Assembly: GCA_013368445.1 (NCBI GenBank)
Contig: JAACJO010000012.1
Location: 558,001 to 622,000, forward strand
DNA: 64,000 bases
Direction of reading: 5' to 3'
From: Leucocoprinus leucothites
Taxonomy: Eukaryota; Basidiomycota; Agaricomycetes; Agaricales; Agaricaceae
The notes beneath the pieces are model-generated. The model saw only the letters and a program-made list of their open reading frames with translations. It was not told the origin of the DNA and did not search any database. This document shows, one piece after another, positions 45,278 to 56,145 of this stretch (the first letter of the stretch is position 1; each line of letters begins with the position of its first letter). Both the position numbers and the translations under genes were made by a program.

Positions 45278-47488
45278 ATGTCGTTCGAAACGGTACTTCT
45301 TGACAAGTTTTCTGATGTGTTTGCAGCCACAACAGGTGTGTAGATGGAACTCGTCGAACTATCAAGTAGTTCTTCACGCTCTTGATATGAACTGATTTTA
45401 TCCCTCATGGTGTACAGAATTATCTAGTGTTGCCCTTGGTGGACGCGTCGTTGCCGTCTCAGATGAATTCTTTGCCGAGGCCTTCCATTTGTTGTTGGTG
45501 GAGGTGAGGTGCATCTCCGACTCTGGTTTCTAGTGAACTCATGGAAGACGTGTCTATACCAGCCTGCTCCCAGCATGAAAGGGCAGTTCGGACCGAACGG
45601 TGCCCTGTACAGCGGTTGGGAAAGCCGCAGACATAACCCAACATACGATTGGTGAGCTCTTGGTTATCGTAGCTCTCAACAAGCCTGTTCTCAAGCCAAC
45701 TTCCAGGTGCATCATTCAACTCGGCGCACCTGGAACGGTCGTGGGTTTTGACATCGATACGTCCAATTTCAATGGTACGTTATCAGAATGTAAGCTCCGC
45801 TCAGGGTTTTGACTCGTGTGACCAGGAAATGAGGCCCCCGAGGTTTCGGTCCAAGTAATGTATACCGCTGGCGGAGATCCGCAACCTAATGACAGTCGGG
45901 TGAGCGACTCCCGAGGCTGGCTTGCTCTGTTAACTCACGGGATGCATAGTGGTGTGAGGTCCTACCAAGGAGTCCGCTTGGGCCCAATTCTCGTCACCTC
46001 TTCTCTATACCAGGAACCGAGACCGTCAACTACGTGAAACTCAACATGTACCCGGATGGTGGCATTGTGAGCTGACTCATTCAAGGGTGTGAAGTTCTAC
46101 ATACTGATGAGTCTGTGTTGTAGGCTCGTTTCCGTGTTTATGGACAAGTGATCCCAGTATGGCCTACGGATCTTAAGTCATTTGACCTTGCACATGTTTT
46201 TGCAGGGGGTCGTGTGGATTTTGTCTCCGACCAGCATTTTGGAGTCGGCTCTAACCTCATTCTACCAGGACGTGGGAAGGATATGGGTGATGGCTGGGAG
46301 ACGAAGCGAAGTAGAGCCAAAGGTCATAGAGATTGGGTGATCATCAAACTGTACGTACTCGTCTTTCCGCCAGTCCGCGGCACTCATACTGCTACAGCGG
46401 AACACCAGGCAATCTTGAGCAGGTGGAGATTGATACAGCGCATTTCAAAGGCAACTTCCCAGAGAGCTGTGAACTACATGCTTTGTTTAGCGACCATGAT
46501 ATCAATTGGAAGGCGCAGAACGATAACGAGTTAGATTGGACTCTAATCTTACCACGAACAAAGCTTGGTCCGCACAGACAGCACTATTTCCAACTAGAGA
46601 ACGTTGAAGGCATGACTTTCACCCACGTGAGAGTTACCATCTATCCAGACGGAGGAATCAAGCGCGTTCGATTAATCGGTCAAAGAGCTGACATGCCGAC
46701 AGCGTCGATTGAACCAACAGCAGTACCTGTGAATGTTCCGATGACCGTCCCTTCCACAGCTCCTATTACTCCACGAACAGCGCCATCGCAGGGGTCTATC
46801 ATTCCTGTACTCCCTTTGACACCAGAAGCATTCTTGCCTTTTGGACAGGTGATACAGGCATATGGCGATCACAATGCCGTGCCGAAAGGGACAAAGATCA
46901 CTCCTGCAAACGGTGGTACTGCCAGCAAGTTCCACAAACTCTCCTTACTCGCATCGTCGTATCCGTCAGGCGCAGGTGCAACGACTGGGATATCAGTATA
47001 TCGGTGCCAGCCACTGACAGGCATCACGGCGGATGGGACCGTGGAACTCACAACGCTGGAACGTCATCCATTCACGAACCAGGCATTCATTCCGATGGGG
47101 CGCGGATGTGAGGAAGAATTGAGTGATACTGCTGACAAGTATTTGGTAGTCGTTGCGAAGAATGGGGAGGACGATCGCCCTGATCTCAAGACAACGAGGG
47201 CATTTATTGCCACCACGGCGCAGGGTGTGGTTTATAATACAGCCGTCTGGCGTGAGTGGATTGTCTTTCAGAACGCGTGTGACTGTTTCTGACCATAATT
47301 GACACGGGTAGACCAACCTATGACTGTGCTCGGCAAGGTGGGTTAGAGCCAACGGGTGCCATGTCATGACTAACTGGACATCTTAGAACTTGGATTTGGC
47401 ATGCATTGAGACGCAAATTGGTGACGGAAGTAGCTCAGATTGTGAAATATTGGACTTGGAAAGCGGGATTAGGCTGCAGATACAATAG
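45278..47488 (+). CDS. Allantoicase-ureidoglycolate lyase fusion
   Basis: Ten exons (45278-45335, 45418-45503, 45563-45651, 45707-45774, 45826-45899, 45950-46066, 46124-46350, 46398-47251, 47312-47337, 47387-47488) give 566 residues. Residues 1-338 are allantoicase with its two similar halves: [58 protein letters not shown]; then [15 protein letters not shown] and GWETKRSR. A Pro/Thr linker (about 340-372) leads to a ureidoglycolate lyase domain: [44 protein letters not shown] and [10 protein letters not shown]. One polypeptide would thus turn allantoate into urea and ureidoglycolate, and ureidoglycolate into glyoxylate and urea. The frame is continuous inside the 854-nt exon that spans the join, so the fusion is not an artefact of exon joining. 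Confidence 0.92.
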
Positions 47489-47628
47489 ATTGTTGTGGTA
47501 GACAGTCAAGCCCAAATTAGGTGTGCTGTGAAATTGGTAATCCGCCTGACGGAGTTGGAAATTGGAATTGTTTGGCCACCTTGCAAGTTGTACTACACCC
47601 TTCCACTCCTCACATCCTTCCTCTACCA

Positions 47629-50600
47629 ATGTATCACGAGTCTCGCAAGAGACCTCACGCAGACGAAGAAGACGACCTTTTGTCCAGCAAGAAACGTGCC
47701 ATGGCAAGTGGTAGCGGTAGTCCACAGTCCAATGGCCTCAATCACAACTCTGACGAGCCAACTCTCGACAACCTCGAGGTACTACGCGACATATACTTTG
47801 TTTTTCCTCGTTATTCATTAAGTGTATCTCTAGCAATTCAGGAAGGAGGCAATATACAGGCGAATGCGCCATTACTCTGCCGAGAATGAGCGAAACCAAA
47901 TCCGCATCGCTGAACTCGAGCGACGGAAAAATACATGCGAAGCTGGATATGCTGCCATCGTCGCATGCTGGACACAGGTGTGCCTAGTTTCTCTCAGAAT
48001 TGTCCTATGACCTCTTGCCAATCAACTGTATGCTAGCTTATTGAGACTATCCGTTTGTTGGTGAGACCGGAGGACTTGCCACCGACTGATATCGATACAC
48101 AAGGTAGCACCTCCATTTTCTCGTATGTATTTCTACTCATTATTTCTTAGCACTTTTTGACTTCGCAAAATGCTTACCGGATGAGTCTCCTAAGCACTTG
48201 GCATCGGCGCTTGGGGAGAAAGCTGATGAAACACGGACGCTTGTTAGTAGTTTTGTCCAGCTCGGCGGGAAATCGTCCAGCCGAGTTCTCGACAACGGCT
48301 ACTATTTGGAAGCACAGAAGGCAACAACTACGGTGACTCATATACGTTGTACTCGCTGTTGACTAAAAACTAATGGGAATGAGTTTACCAGGTCGCTGCA
48401 CTCAAGTCTGAAGTCGCCACTCTGCGTTCTAAGCTTCAGGAAAGCGAAGACGAACGCGAAAGTATCCGAATTCAACTTGCCGTAGCAGAAAATCGGCTTG
48501 AACGCACGCGCAGTAAAACAGTGCAGGCGCTAGAGGCCCGGAAGGCAAAGAGCGGCAAGAGTGAAGGGACAGAGGAGCTAGAGCAAAAGCCGTCCTCTCC
48601 TTCAGTGAGTGGTTCGGTATTTTGGTGGGAGTTCCTGATAATTTATTTACGCCTTCTCTAATTTTCTTCTAGCAATCTGTCACGCCACCCCCTCACACAT
48701 TGATGAACGGCGTACACGACGTTTATGAGATTGCAGCGTTGCAGGAACAAGTAAAATACCGCGAAGCCAAGATCATCGAGCTGGATAGACAAATTGCTAC
48801 TCTTCGCGATCAGAATGCTGTCCTCGAGGCGGAAGTATGTGTGCCATATTCGTTGACTTTGCCACAGACCTGACTTCAGTCTCAGTTTCGAATGAAGGAA
48901 GTGGGTGACCACATCTATGAAAACGTCGCCTACAAAGATGTTGTCCAGTTTGCTCTGAAATTGGATGCTGACCTCGCGGAGAAGTATAAACTATTAACAA
49001 CGCTTGAAGATGAAGTCAAACGTCTGACGGAGGAGAAGAACAAGGGCAACTCTGACTTCATGGTGCGTCCATGAACCTTTCTCGCCTCGTGAAGTTTGCT
49101 TAAGTGTGTCTCAGATGGAAGCTGATAAACAAATACAAGAGCTCCAAATCATGCTTCAGAAGCGCGATGCAGACAACACGAGACTTCGGGAACAGCGAGA
49201 TCAACAAAATGCGGAGCTTCTAGAGAGACGACACAAGGATGCTTTGAGGACCTCGTCACTTGAGCAGTATAAACTTTTAGTTGAAAGTCGCGGGGTAAGT
49301 CCCACTTTTTAGCATCCTTGATGTGCTGCTGATGCCCTGAGAAGGAGCGCATAGCTCAATTGGAATTAGATCTTAATAGGTGTAAAGCTCATCTCGCCGC
49401 TCATACTGGAAACAAAGAGCTATTGTTCACGTACCTTCACGGGGACGATCCATTACGACAACGCTGGGAAATTCTAGAGGAACGGATGAGGTATTCTTGC
49501 CTTTCCGAAGTGCAAGCCTGGTCTCTTATATATATATTTTAGACAGGCTCAACAGCAGATCGCGGCTATGCGCCAGACAATTTCGTCATACGATACGGAT
49601 GTGCAACAGGCAATGCAACAGCATGCTGAGATGTCTCAAAGAATATTGGAATTGACGGAGGAACTGGATCGATATCGAGCATTCCTCGGTTCCAACTCAT
49701 CACCAGACTTGGCGGAGTTATCGAAGCTACTGAAAGACAAGGAAGACGAGCTAGAAAAGCTGAAGCTGCTGGAAATACAGCGGGTAGAGGTGGGCGAATC
49801 TGCCTTTGTTTTAGCTGTCTCACGACCTGAACTTTTCTGACTTCAATTAGGCTGAAAAGTCGCTATATGCTGAGCTCGAAAAGATCACAAGTGCTTGGGA
49901 AACTCTTGATCGCCAAGTCAAGAGTAAGGTCTTTGACCTTGCGTCACTGGAGGAGAGGTTATCGAAGAGCCAGGTGGATGTGAGTTGTCGAAGATTATAC
50001 GCGCGTTCAGTTACGTTTTAAGCTCTCTTAATCTTTGCAGAAAGCCAGGTCCGACAACAAGTACTATACGGCCGTACGAGACAAAGAAGCGCTGGAGAAT
50101 GAGAAGAAGAACAAAGAAAAGGTTTATGATAAGCAAACGGCGGCTCTGGAAGCCCTGTTGGTTACCAGGAAGAATCTTGAAACCCAACTTGTGAGTGGAT
50201 GTGACTTTTTGCCAACCCGACTTCATTTGACACATGTGGTTCTCTGAAGACACTGCTGGGCCAAGAGAATGCCACGCAGAAAAAGCTTATGGAGGCTATG
50301 AGCGAGTATATGCGAGCTCAAGAGAAGTCTAGGTCTGAGCTTCTGTCAACCAAGGAGATGGACAGGGGACGGTACGAAGCAGTGCGTTTTTCACTAGCGT
50401 TGGTTTTAGGTTCCTTACCAATTTCGATTGCAGCTGCGACATGTGCACAAGGATTTTGAGAAGGGGTGGGCTGAAGCGAAGAAGCAGGAGTTGCGACAGA
50501 TTGAAGATGGCCTACTGAAAGCTAAAAAGGACGTGGAGCGACAGGCTGTTAGAATGAAGGAGGTTGTGTCAACAACGCCTGGGGGTTCGGACGTTGAGAA

Positions 50601-50890
50601 TCTCAAGGTGTGTAGAGTCATTTGTGACGTTCTGGGTCAAGATGCTGATATAGGTCATTGTAGTCAATATTGAAATGCTCAACGTGTCGCATCAACTTTC
50701 GTTCGACCGTGATCACGAAATGCATGCATAGTACGTTCTTCCCTCTATTGCCTACAATGCCGTATTAATAGCTCTTATAGCGTTCTGCAAGGATTGCGTG
50801 GAAAAACGGATACAGACACGACAGCGGAAGTGTCCAGCATGTAATATCGCTTTCGCACAGTCTGAAGTGCAGCAAATCTGGTTCCAGTAA
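47629..50890 (+). CDS. BRE1: E3 ubiquitin ligase BRE1 (histone H2B)
   Basis: Sixteen exons, from 47629-47778 to 50781-50890, give 811 residues. The N-terminus has KRPHADEEDD and QFRKEAIYRRMRHYSAEN. A very long coiled coil follows, as expected. The C-terminus is a C3HC4 RING: LKCSTCRINF, then KCMHTFCKDCVEKRI, then RKCPACNIAF, ending QQIWFQ. All are typical of BRE1/RNF20. With RAD6 it monoubiquitylates histone H2B, a mark needed for H3K4 and H3K79 methylation and linked to elongation. The first acceptor (47831-47833, TAG) was chosen because it restores QFRKEAIYRRM. Introns are all 47-67 bp. Confidence 0.94.
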
Positions 50891-51147
50891 TTTGCCTTCC
50901 TTGCATTAGACTTTTTGAGTCCACAGGAGTCTCCGAGTGTTACATTCATTTCATTATCTTTATTGTTGGTTCATATATTCTACTTCTTGACATTACGAGG
51001 ACCTGTGTTTTGAGACATGTTAGTGGTTCATGAGTTCGTATCTTTAATCATATGTCATTTTCTCTTTCCTCTGCGTTTTATGAGGTAATAAGTATTATCA
51101 TTAGATAAAAGTATGAGCAGATAAAGCAACAGTATATAAAGGAGAAA

Positions 51148-52232
51148 CTACCGCTTGACCCAGGTGCGCTGTGGACGAGGGGTCAATTATTGCGCAGGGA
51201 CAGGGCGTAGAGCAGCTTACCGCTTTGCGAGCCTTGAGGAGATTTGTCTTCTTCCTCTCCACCATACGCGGGTCACGTCTCGAAAGTTTCGCTGCAGGTA
51301 ATGAGAAAGATGAAGGACAGGACGATAAAAAGGTACTCACATCTCCTGAAAGGCGTCTCAAGCGCTGGGTTATGAACAACCAGGCCCTTCGCAATACCAA
51401 CGCCCAGAGCGTCTGACTGGCCGGTCGTTCCACCACCTCGCACGAGAGCGAAAATATTGTAGGCACCGAGTGCACCAGCAGCCTTGAGGGGACGCGTTAC
51501 TCGTTCGCGGTCTCCAGGAATGGGGAAATATTCATTGAGAGGGATATTGTTGACAAGGATGGTGGCAGGTGTTACTGTCGGTTTTTTGGGCTTGACATCA
51601 CTCAAGCCGAGGAGGGCTTGAGGTGAGTTCGATTCCACCTCCTGCACAGGCTCCTGAATGGGAATCATCCACACACGCGCAGAACTTGTTTTTCGCTTTC
51701 CAACAGTGTACGACCTCCCATACTCATCCAACACAACCTTCTTCCTCTTCCCGCGCGATAGTCGAGCTTCCTTGTTTCCGGCTTCGAATAAGTCAACGAT
51801 GCTGCGAATACCACCAGCGAGCGTAAGGTGTCCAGCCGTTTCTGCTATTCGGTGGTAATCATTCAACTGGTTTAGGAGCTTGGTCATTCGCCGATAGCGC
51901 GTCGATGTGAGTTTGTCCTGGAAGTCAGTAGCCATTTCGGCTTGAGTCTTCCATATAGGGTGAAGCGGAGGAAGACTCTGACGAGCAAAGTCTGGGAGGG
52001 GAAGTAGGTGAAGGTTTTTCAGGGAGGTACGTGTGGTCGCGATGGCCATTTCTAATGAAGCAACTTGGTCATAGTAGGCAGGGCGGGCGGTGTAGAAATT
52101 GGGAGACTCTGGGGCAGGCTGTCCTCGCTGACCAGACGGTCGGACCGGGATTTGAGACGGCGGAATATAGACTGTTCTACAGAGTGGGCGCGTGAGTGCG
52201 CTACTCCTGAGAGACTGGCGGAAGACGTTCAT
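51148..52232 (-). CDS. MRPS9: Mitochondrial small ribosomal subunit protein uS9m
   Basis: Three exons (51341-52232, 51221-51291, 51148-51168) give 327 residues. The C-terminal uS9 domain is clear: YTVGKRKTSSARVWM, ILVNNIPLNEYFP, RGGGTTGQSDALGVGIAKGL, then RRDPRMVERKKTNLLKARKA and the end RTWVKR, which reaches the P-site tRNA. The long N-terminal extension, beginning MNVFRQSLRSSALTRPLCR, is rich in Arg and Ser and free of acids, as for a mitochondrial presequence. The last exon is only 21 nt. The frame is open upstream, but the ATG at 52232 starts the presequence and leaves 155 bp to the divergent CASP gene. Confidence 0.93.
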
Positions 52233-52315
52233 CGCTGCCAGCGACACCGACAAAACGAGGACGCGAACGGAGCAACTTAGTATTGCACTCTCCCGAAACG
52301 AAAAAATAGGGACGT

Positions 52316-52321
52316 CACGTG
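52316..52321. promoter_or_regulatory. GTCACGTG element in the shared uS9m/CASP promoter
   Basis: A CACGTG core with upstream GT gives the full Cbf1-type GTCACGTG and overlaps a GACGTCA CRE half-site. It lies roughly midway between two divergent starts 155 bp apart, so it may serve both genes. Function is inferred from motif and position. Confidence 0.4.
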
Positions 52322-52387
52322 CATAAACGCGCCCCCACACGTCAGGCCAGGCATGGCTAAGCCCGCTCTGTCTCTTTCCCTTGATCC

Positions 52388-55300
52388 ATGTCCAACGAAA
52401 CAAACTTTTCTGGTGCTCTAACCACATGGCGGGGTGTGTATTATTATGATTGAGTGAGAAAGAGGACTTATATCCATTTCCGGCATCAGACATAAACCTT
52501 TCCGAGCTTCAGAAGACACTTGATGCGCAAGGAATCGAAATAGTCGATAACCAGAAGGAGAGTGTCATTGGACGCAAAGCTTTGGCTGACAAGACCAAAG
52601 GTGCGCAAATTCCAACTGCATTTGTGGGGGGAGAGCTCATTTATAACCGTAGAATTCAAGAAAATTCCCGATGCGGAGAAACTAAATGCATTCAAGAGCC
52701 TACTCAAGGGTATGTTTGGAATTAAGCAACGTCGTGGCCTTCTGTTCATCGAATCTCTCCAGCATATCAGACAGAGATAGATAGTCTCACAAAGCGATCC
52801 AAGGCTTCAGAGAACGCATTCCTACATGTCTATAAAGTTCTTGCTGAAGCACCCGATCCATATCCACTACTTGAAACCGCAGTCGTGTGTTATACCGTCC
52901 ACTCGCCTCAATATTAAGCACTCACAGACTGAACGCCTAGGATCAAGCTGTGAAAGTAGCTGAAGCTCTCGAGCATGAAACAGAACTCAAACGTCTCCGC
53001 GAAGAGAACGCTGAACTCAAGAAACGGGTGAACGAATTCTCTTCAGTGGAGTCGGCAAAGAAGAAGTTAGAAGTGAAAGTTGAGCAGCTGGAAGGCAAGG
53101 TACGACAGTTGTATTTGACTAGCCACAGTGCGCCACTGACCTCGTTTTAGATGGATGATATGATTCAAGACAAGGTTGCCCAGAAAGCAAATGAGCTTAA
53201 TGCAACCTATGACGAGAAACTACGAAATTACGAAGAGCGGTAGGCCCGATAGTGCTCATTCGTAGTTTTGAGTTTGCAGCTGATGACCCATTGACAGCGA
53301 ACAGGACTTGCAACGACAGCTTACACTCACAAGAAACCAATTGAAGGACCTCCGAACGTCGAATGAGACAAACCAAGCCAAGCTCATTGACCACAGTCAA
53401 CGACAAGGTACGACACCGTGTGTGAAGTTCCCCGTCTTACGCTTATGTTATTCCATGCTTTAGACCAAGAGGTTGTGGCGAAGCTGGCTGAACTTGACAT
53501 GGTTGCAGCGGAATTAGAGGCTGCAACGAGTCGCGTTGCAACCGTTGAACGTCGAAATGTTTGTGACATGCGCTTGCTACCCGATGCTCCACTTGACGAT
53601 TCCTTTGTAGGAAATCCTGCGGGCAGAGATAGAAACCATGAAAAGTGGTAGTGAAACTTCGGACCGGTACGGCTACTCATATACCTTGTCATTGCGTAGA
53701 CTCATGCGTTCCCAATAGTGTCCAAGGCTTGGAATCGCAAATATCCGACTTAGATGTAGAGACAGAACGGCTTTCGCGTGCTCTGGAGCAACAGCGGACC
53801 GCCTCTACTGAATCAGAAGTTACCTTGAATAAGAAGGTTGAAGAGTTTAGCCGAGAGCTCCAGAAGAAGGTCACTCTCTTTCCTATCACAAATTCGTAAG
53901 CTACCCGAGCTGACCGATGCCATAGACATCAGAAATCGACCAACTGAAGCAGAAGCTCAAACAGTACCTTGATTACGACGAGATTAAGCGTGAACTTGAG
54001 ATCATGAAGGCAAGCCTTTCTCATTCTGGATATGAACCCTCGTTTCTCAACTATAATTACTGACACGGCATGCTCCTCTACTTTTTTAGTACGTGGAGTT
54101 TGCCGGGTTAGAAGACGCGGATGAAGGGAGTGCCGATGATGATGACAATGATGGCCTGCACCTCCCCGATCCCAATGCTGAGAAGGCCAACAGTCAGCAC
54201 GGAAAATCCTTGGAAGTTTTACTTGCCACAAAAAACAAGCGTATCCTCGAGGAATTAACAAAGTTCCGTGTAAGTCGACCTAGTTAGCTTGGCCTTGGGA
54301 ACCCGAGCTGACCTTGGCAATACTATGCCGCCTGGTTTCATATCGTTCTCGACATGGTGATGATTTAACTTGCTAAATGCGCATAGATCCTGCACGGCGA
54401 GCTCGAGGCGTCCCTTGAAGCATCTCAAGCTCATTTGGAGAATACGACATCGGAATTGGAGAAACAAAAGCTCTTGAACGAGACGCTTGAGAATGACCTC
54501 TTATCTATGGGTTCGAACGATAAGAAAGCCAACGGTGATAGCGCACATATGCCTGCCGAAGATGTCCTGGCTGGGTTGGAGTTCTCTAAGAAACCGACGG
54601 TAAGTCTTGTGACAAGACGGTACCTTGACTTTTGCACGCATTCAGCACAGCCTGCTACTGTCCTGACGGGGAATGTCCACGCGACGACTCCCAATTCCTT
54701 CTTTTGAATTTTACGTTAAGTATGATACTGATCAGTGTTGATTTCCCCCTTACTCTCAGGCTTCGGGAGGTTCAAGCTCGGCAAGGTCAACACCTATACC
54801 CTTCACCTCGTCAGCGGATACGTCTATCCTACCAATTGTCACTAGCCAACGGGACCGATTCAGACAACGAAACGCCGAACTAGAAGAGGTACGCACGATG
54901 TTAAGCCATTTCTCAATGGTTCTACCCATTCCTCCTTTGGTGTGTTCGCGTTGCGATTGCGCAATTACTTTGTTCCTTACCACTGGAACCGTTCACCCTT
55001 TCCACATATGTCATACTTACCTTGCTGATTCTCCATTGCCGTTATGCGCGTTTCATCCGAAATGTTTTGATGCCAAAGCTAACCTAATAAATCCCCTGTT
55101 TTGCCCAGGAATTACGCAAACAATACCAGATCATTTCTGAACTTCGAGCAGAGATCAAAAGTCTACAAGCGGACAATCTCAAACTTTATGAAAAGGTCCG
55201 ATATATGCAGAGCTATAGGGAAGAGGCCGGATCTCGACCACCTGTATCTCAACTCGACCCTCTTCCTGTTCCAGCCGGCCGGGATGACATGAGCACATAT

Positions 55301-55864
55301 AGAGCAAGATATGAAGAGGCTATGAATCCCTTTGAGGCATTTAGAGGAAGGGTAAGCGAATCCCTTGATTCTTTGCTACCTCGACCCTTGTGTTTTTCGC
55401 GATCGAGAGAATCCGGGCGTGGGGCCTAGGATTTCAGAGTATTGACATTTGATGTCCGCGATGCTGGGAGGTTGGCCTCCGCCAGCCCTTCCTGTCAACC
55501 AATCTCCTCCCAATTTTGCCACAAGCGTCGCGTGGCTTTCTCGCTATCTTGACCTATTCATAATCTTCATTTCTGCGCCCCCAATGGCTTCTAGCTTTTT
55601 TGATGCTCGGTTACTGACCCCGCTTCTCTCCCCTGGTCTGTCTTACCATACTCACAGGAAGCAACCCGAGCATATCAAAATTTGAACCCCATCGAAAGGG
55701 GAGTTCTCGTACTAACGAGATCGATCTTGGGAAATCGCCGGGCGAGAACCTTTTTCGTTTGTTATGCCCTCTTTTTGCATCTGCTAGTTATGTACACAAC
55801 ATATGAGTGCACGACTTCTTCTGGTACGCAGCTACAGAAGCCACCACGACCATATGGATCATAG
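52388..55864 (+). CDS. CASP family Golgi membrane coiled-coil protein (COY1-like)
   Basis: Sixteen exons, from 52388-52433 to 55658-55864, give 683 residues. The N-terminus TTWRDINLSELQKTLDAQG and ESVIGRKALADKTKEFKK is typical of CASP. A long coiled coil follows. The CASP C-terminal domain reads YEEAMNPFEAFRGREATRAYQ, NLNPIERGVLVLTRSIL and a single tail anchor (TFFVCYALFLHLLVMYTTYE). CASP/COY1 is a Golgi golgin that acts in retrograde tethering. The intron 54010-54089 starts with GC (AAG|GCAAGC) instead of GT; reading through it meets a stop. The last intron is 306 bp, far above the local norm. The start was set by family conservation, upstream of a 56-bp intron. Confidence 0.93.
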
Positions 55865-56145
55865 CCTCTTTAAGCTCGCCAATTCCCTGATTCCCACTTT
55901 ACTCCTCATGTTTGATGGTTTCGTTCTGCATTTTTTGTTGACTTTTTTATTATTAAACTTTTGGACATGTAGTAGTTATGCTATACAATTAATGGCGGAG
56001 TGAGAGATGCATAATGTAGAGATGGTGGACCGGTAATCAAATGATTGAGGGCATCGAGTTGGCCTGTGCAAGTCAAGATCAACTAATGCGGGAGGTATGG
56101 TGTCTGGAATGCAGCAGACAAAGCAATGAAGGACGATCGATAGGA

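Noticed and set aside
51627..51636. GTTCGATTCC, a tRNA B-box-like sequence
   Set aside because: It lies inside the conserved uS9m coding region, has no matching acceptor stem or A-box at the right distance, and the flanks do not fold as a cloverleaf.
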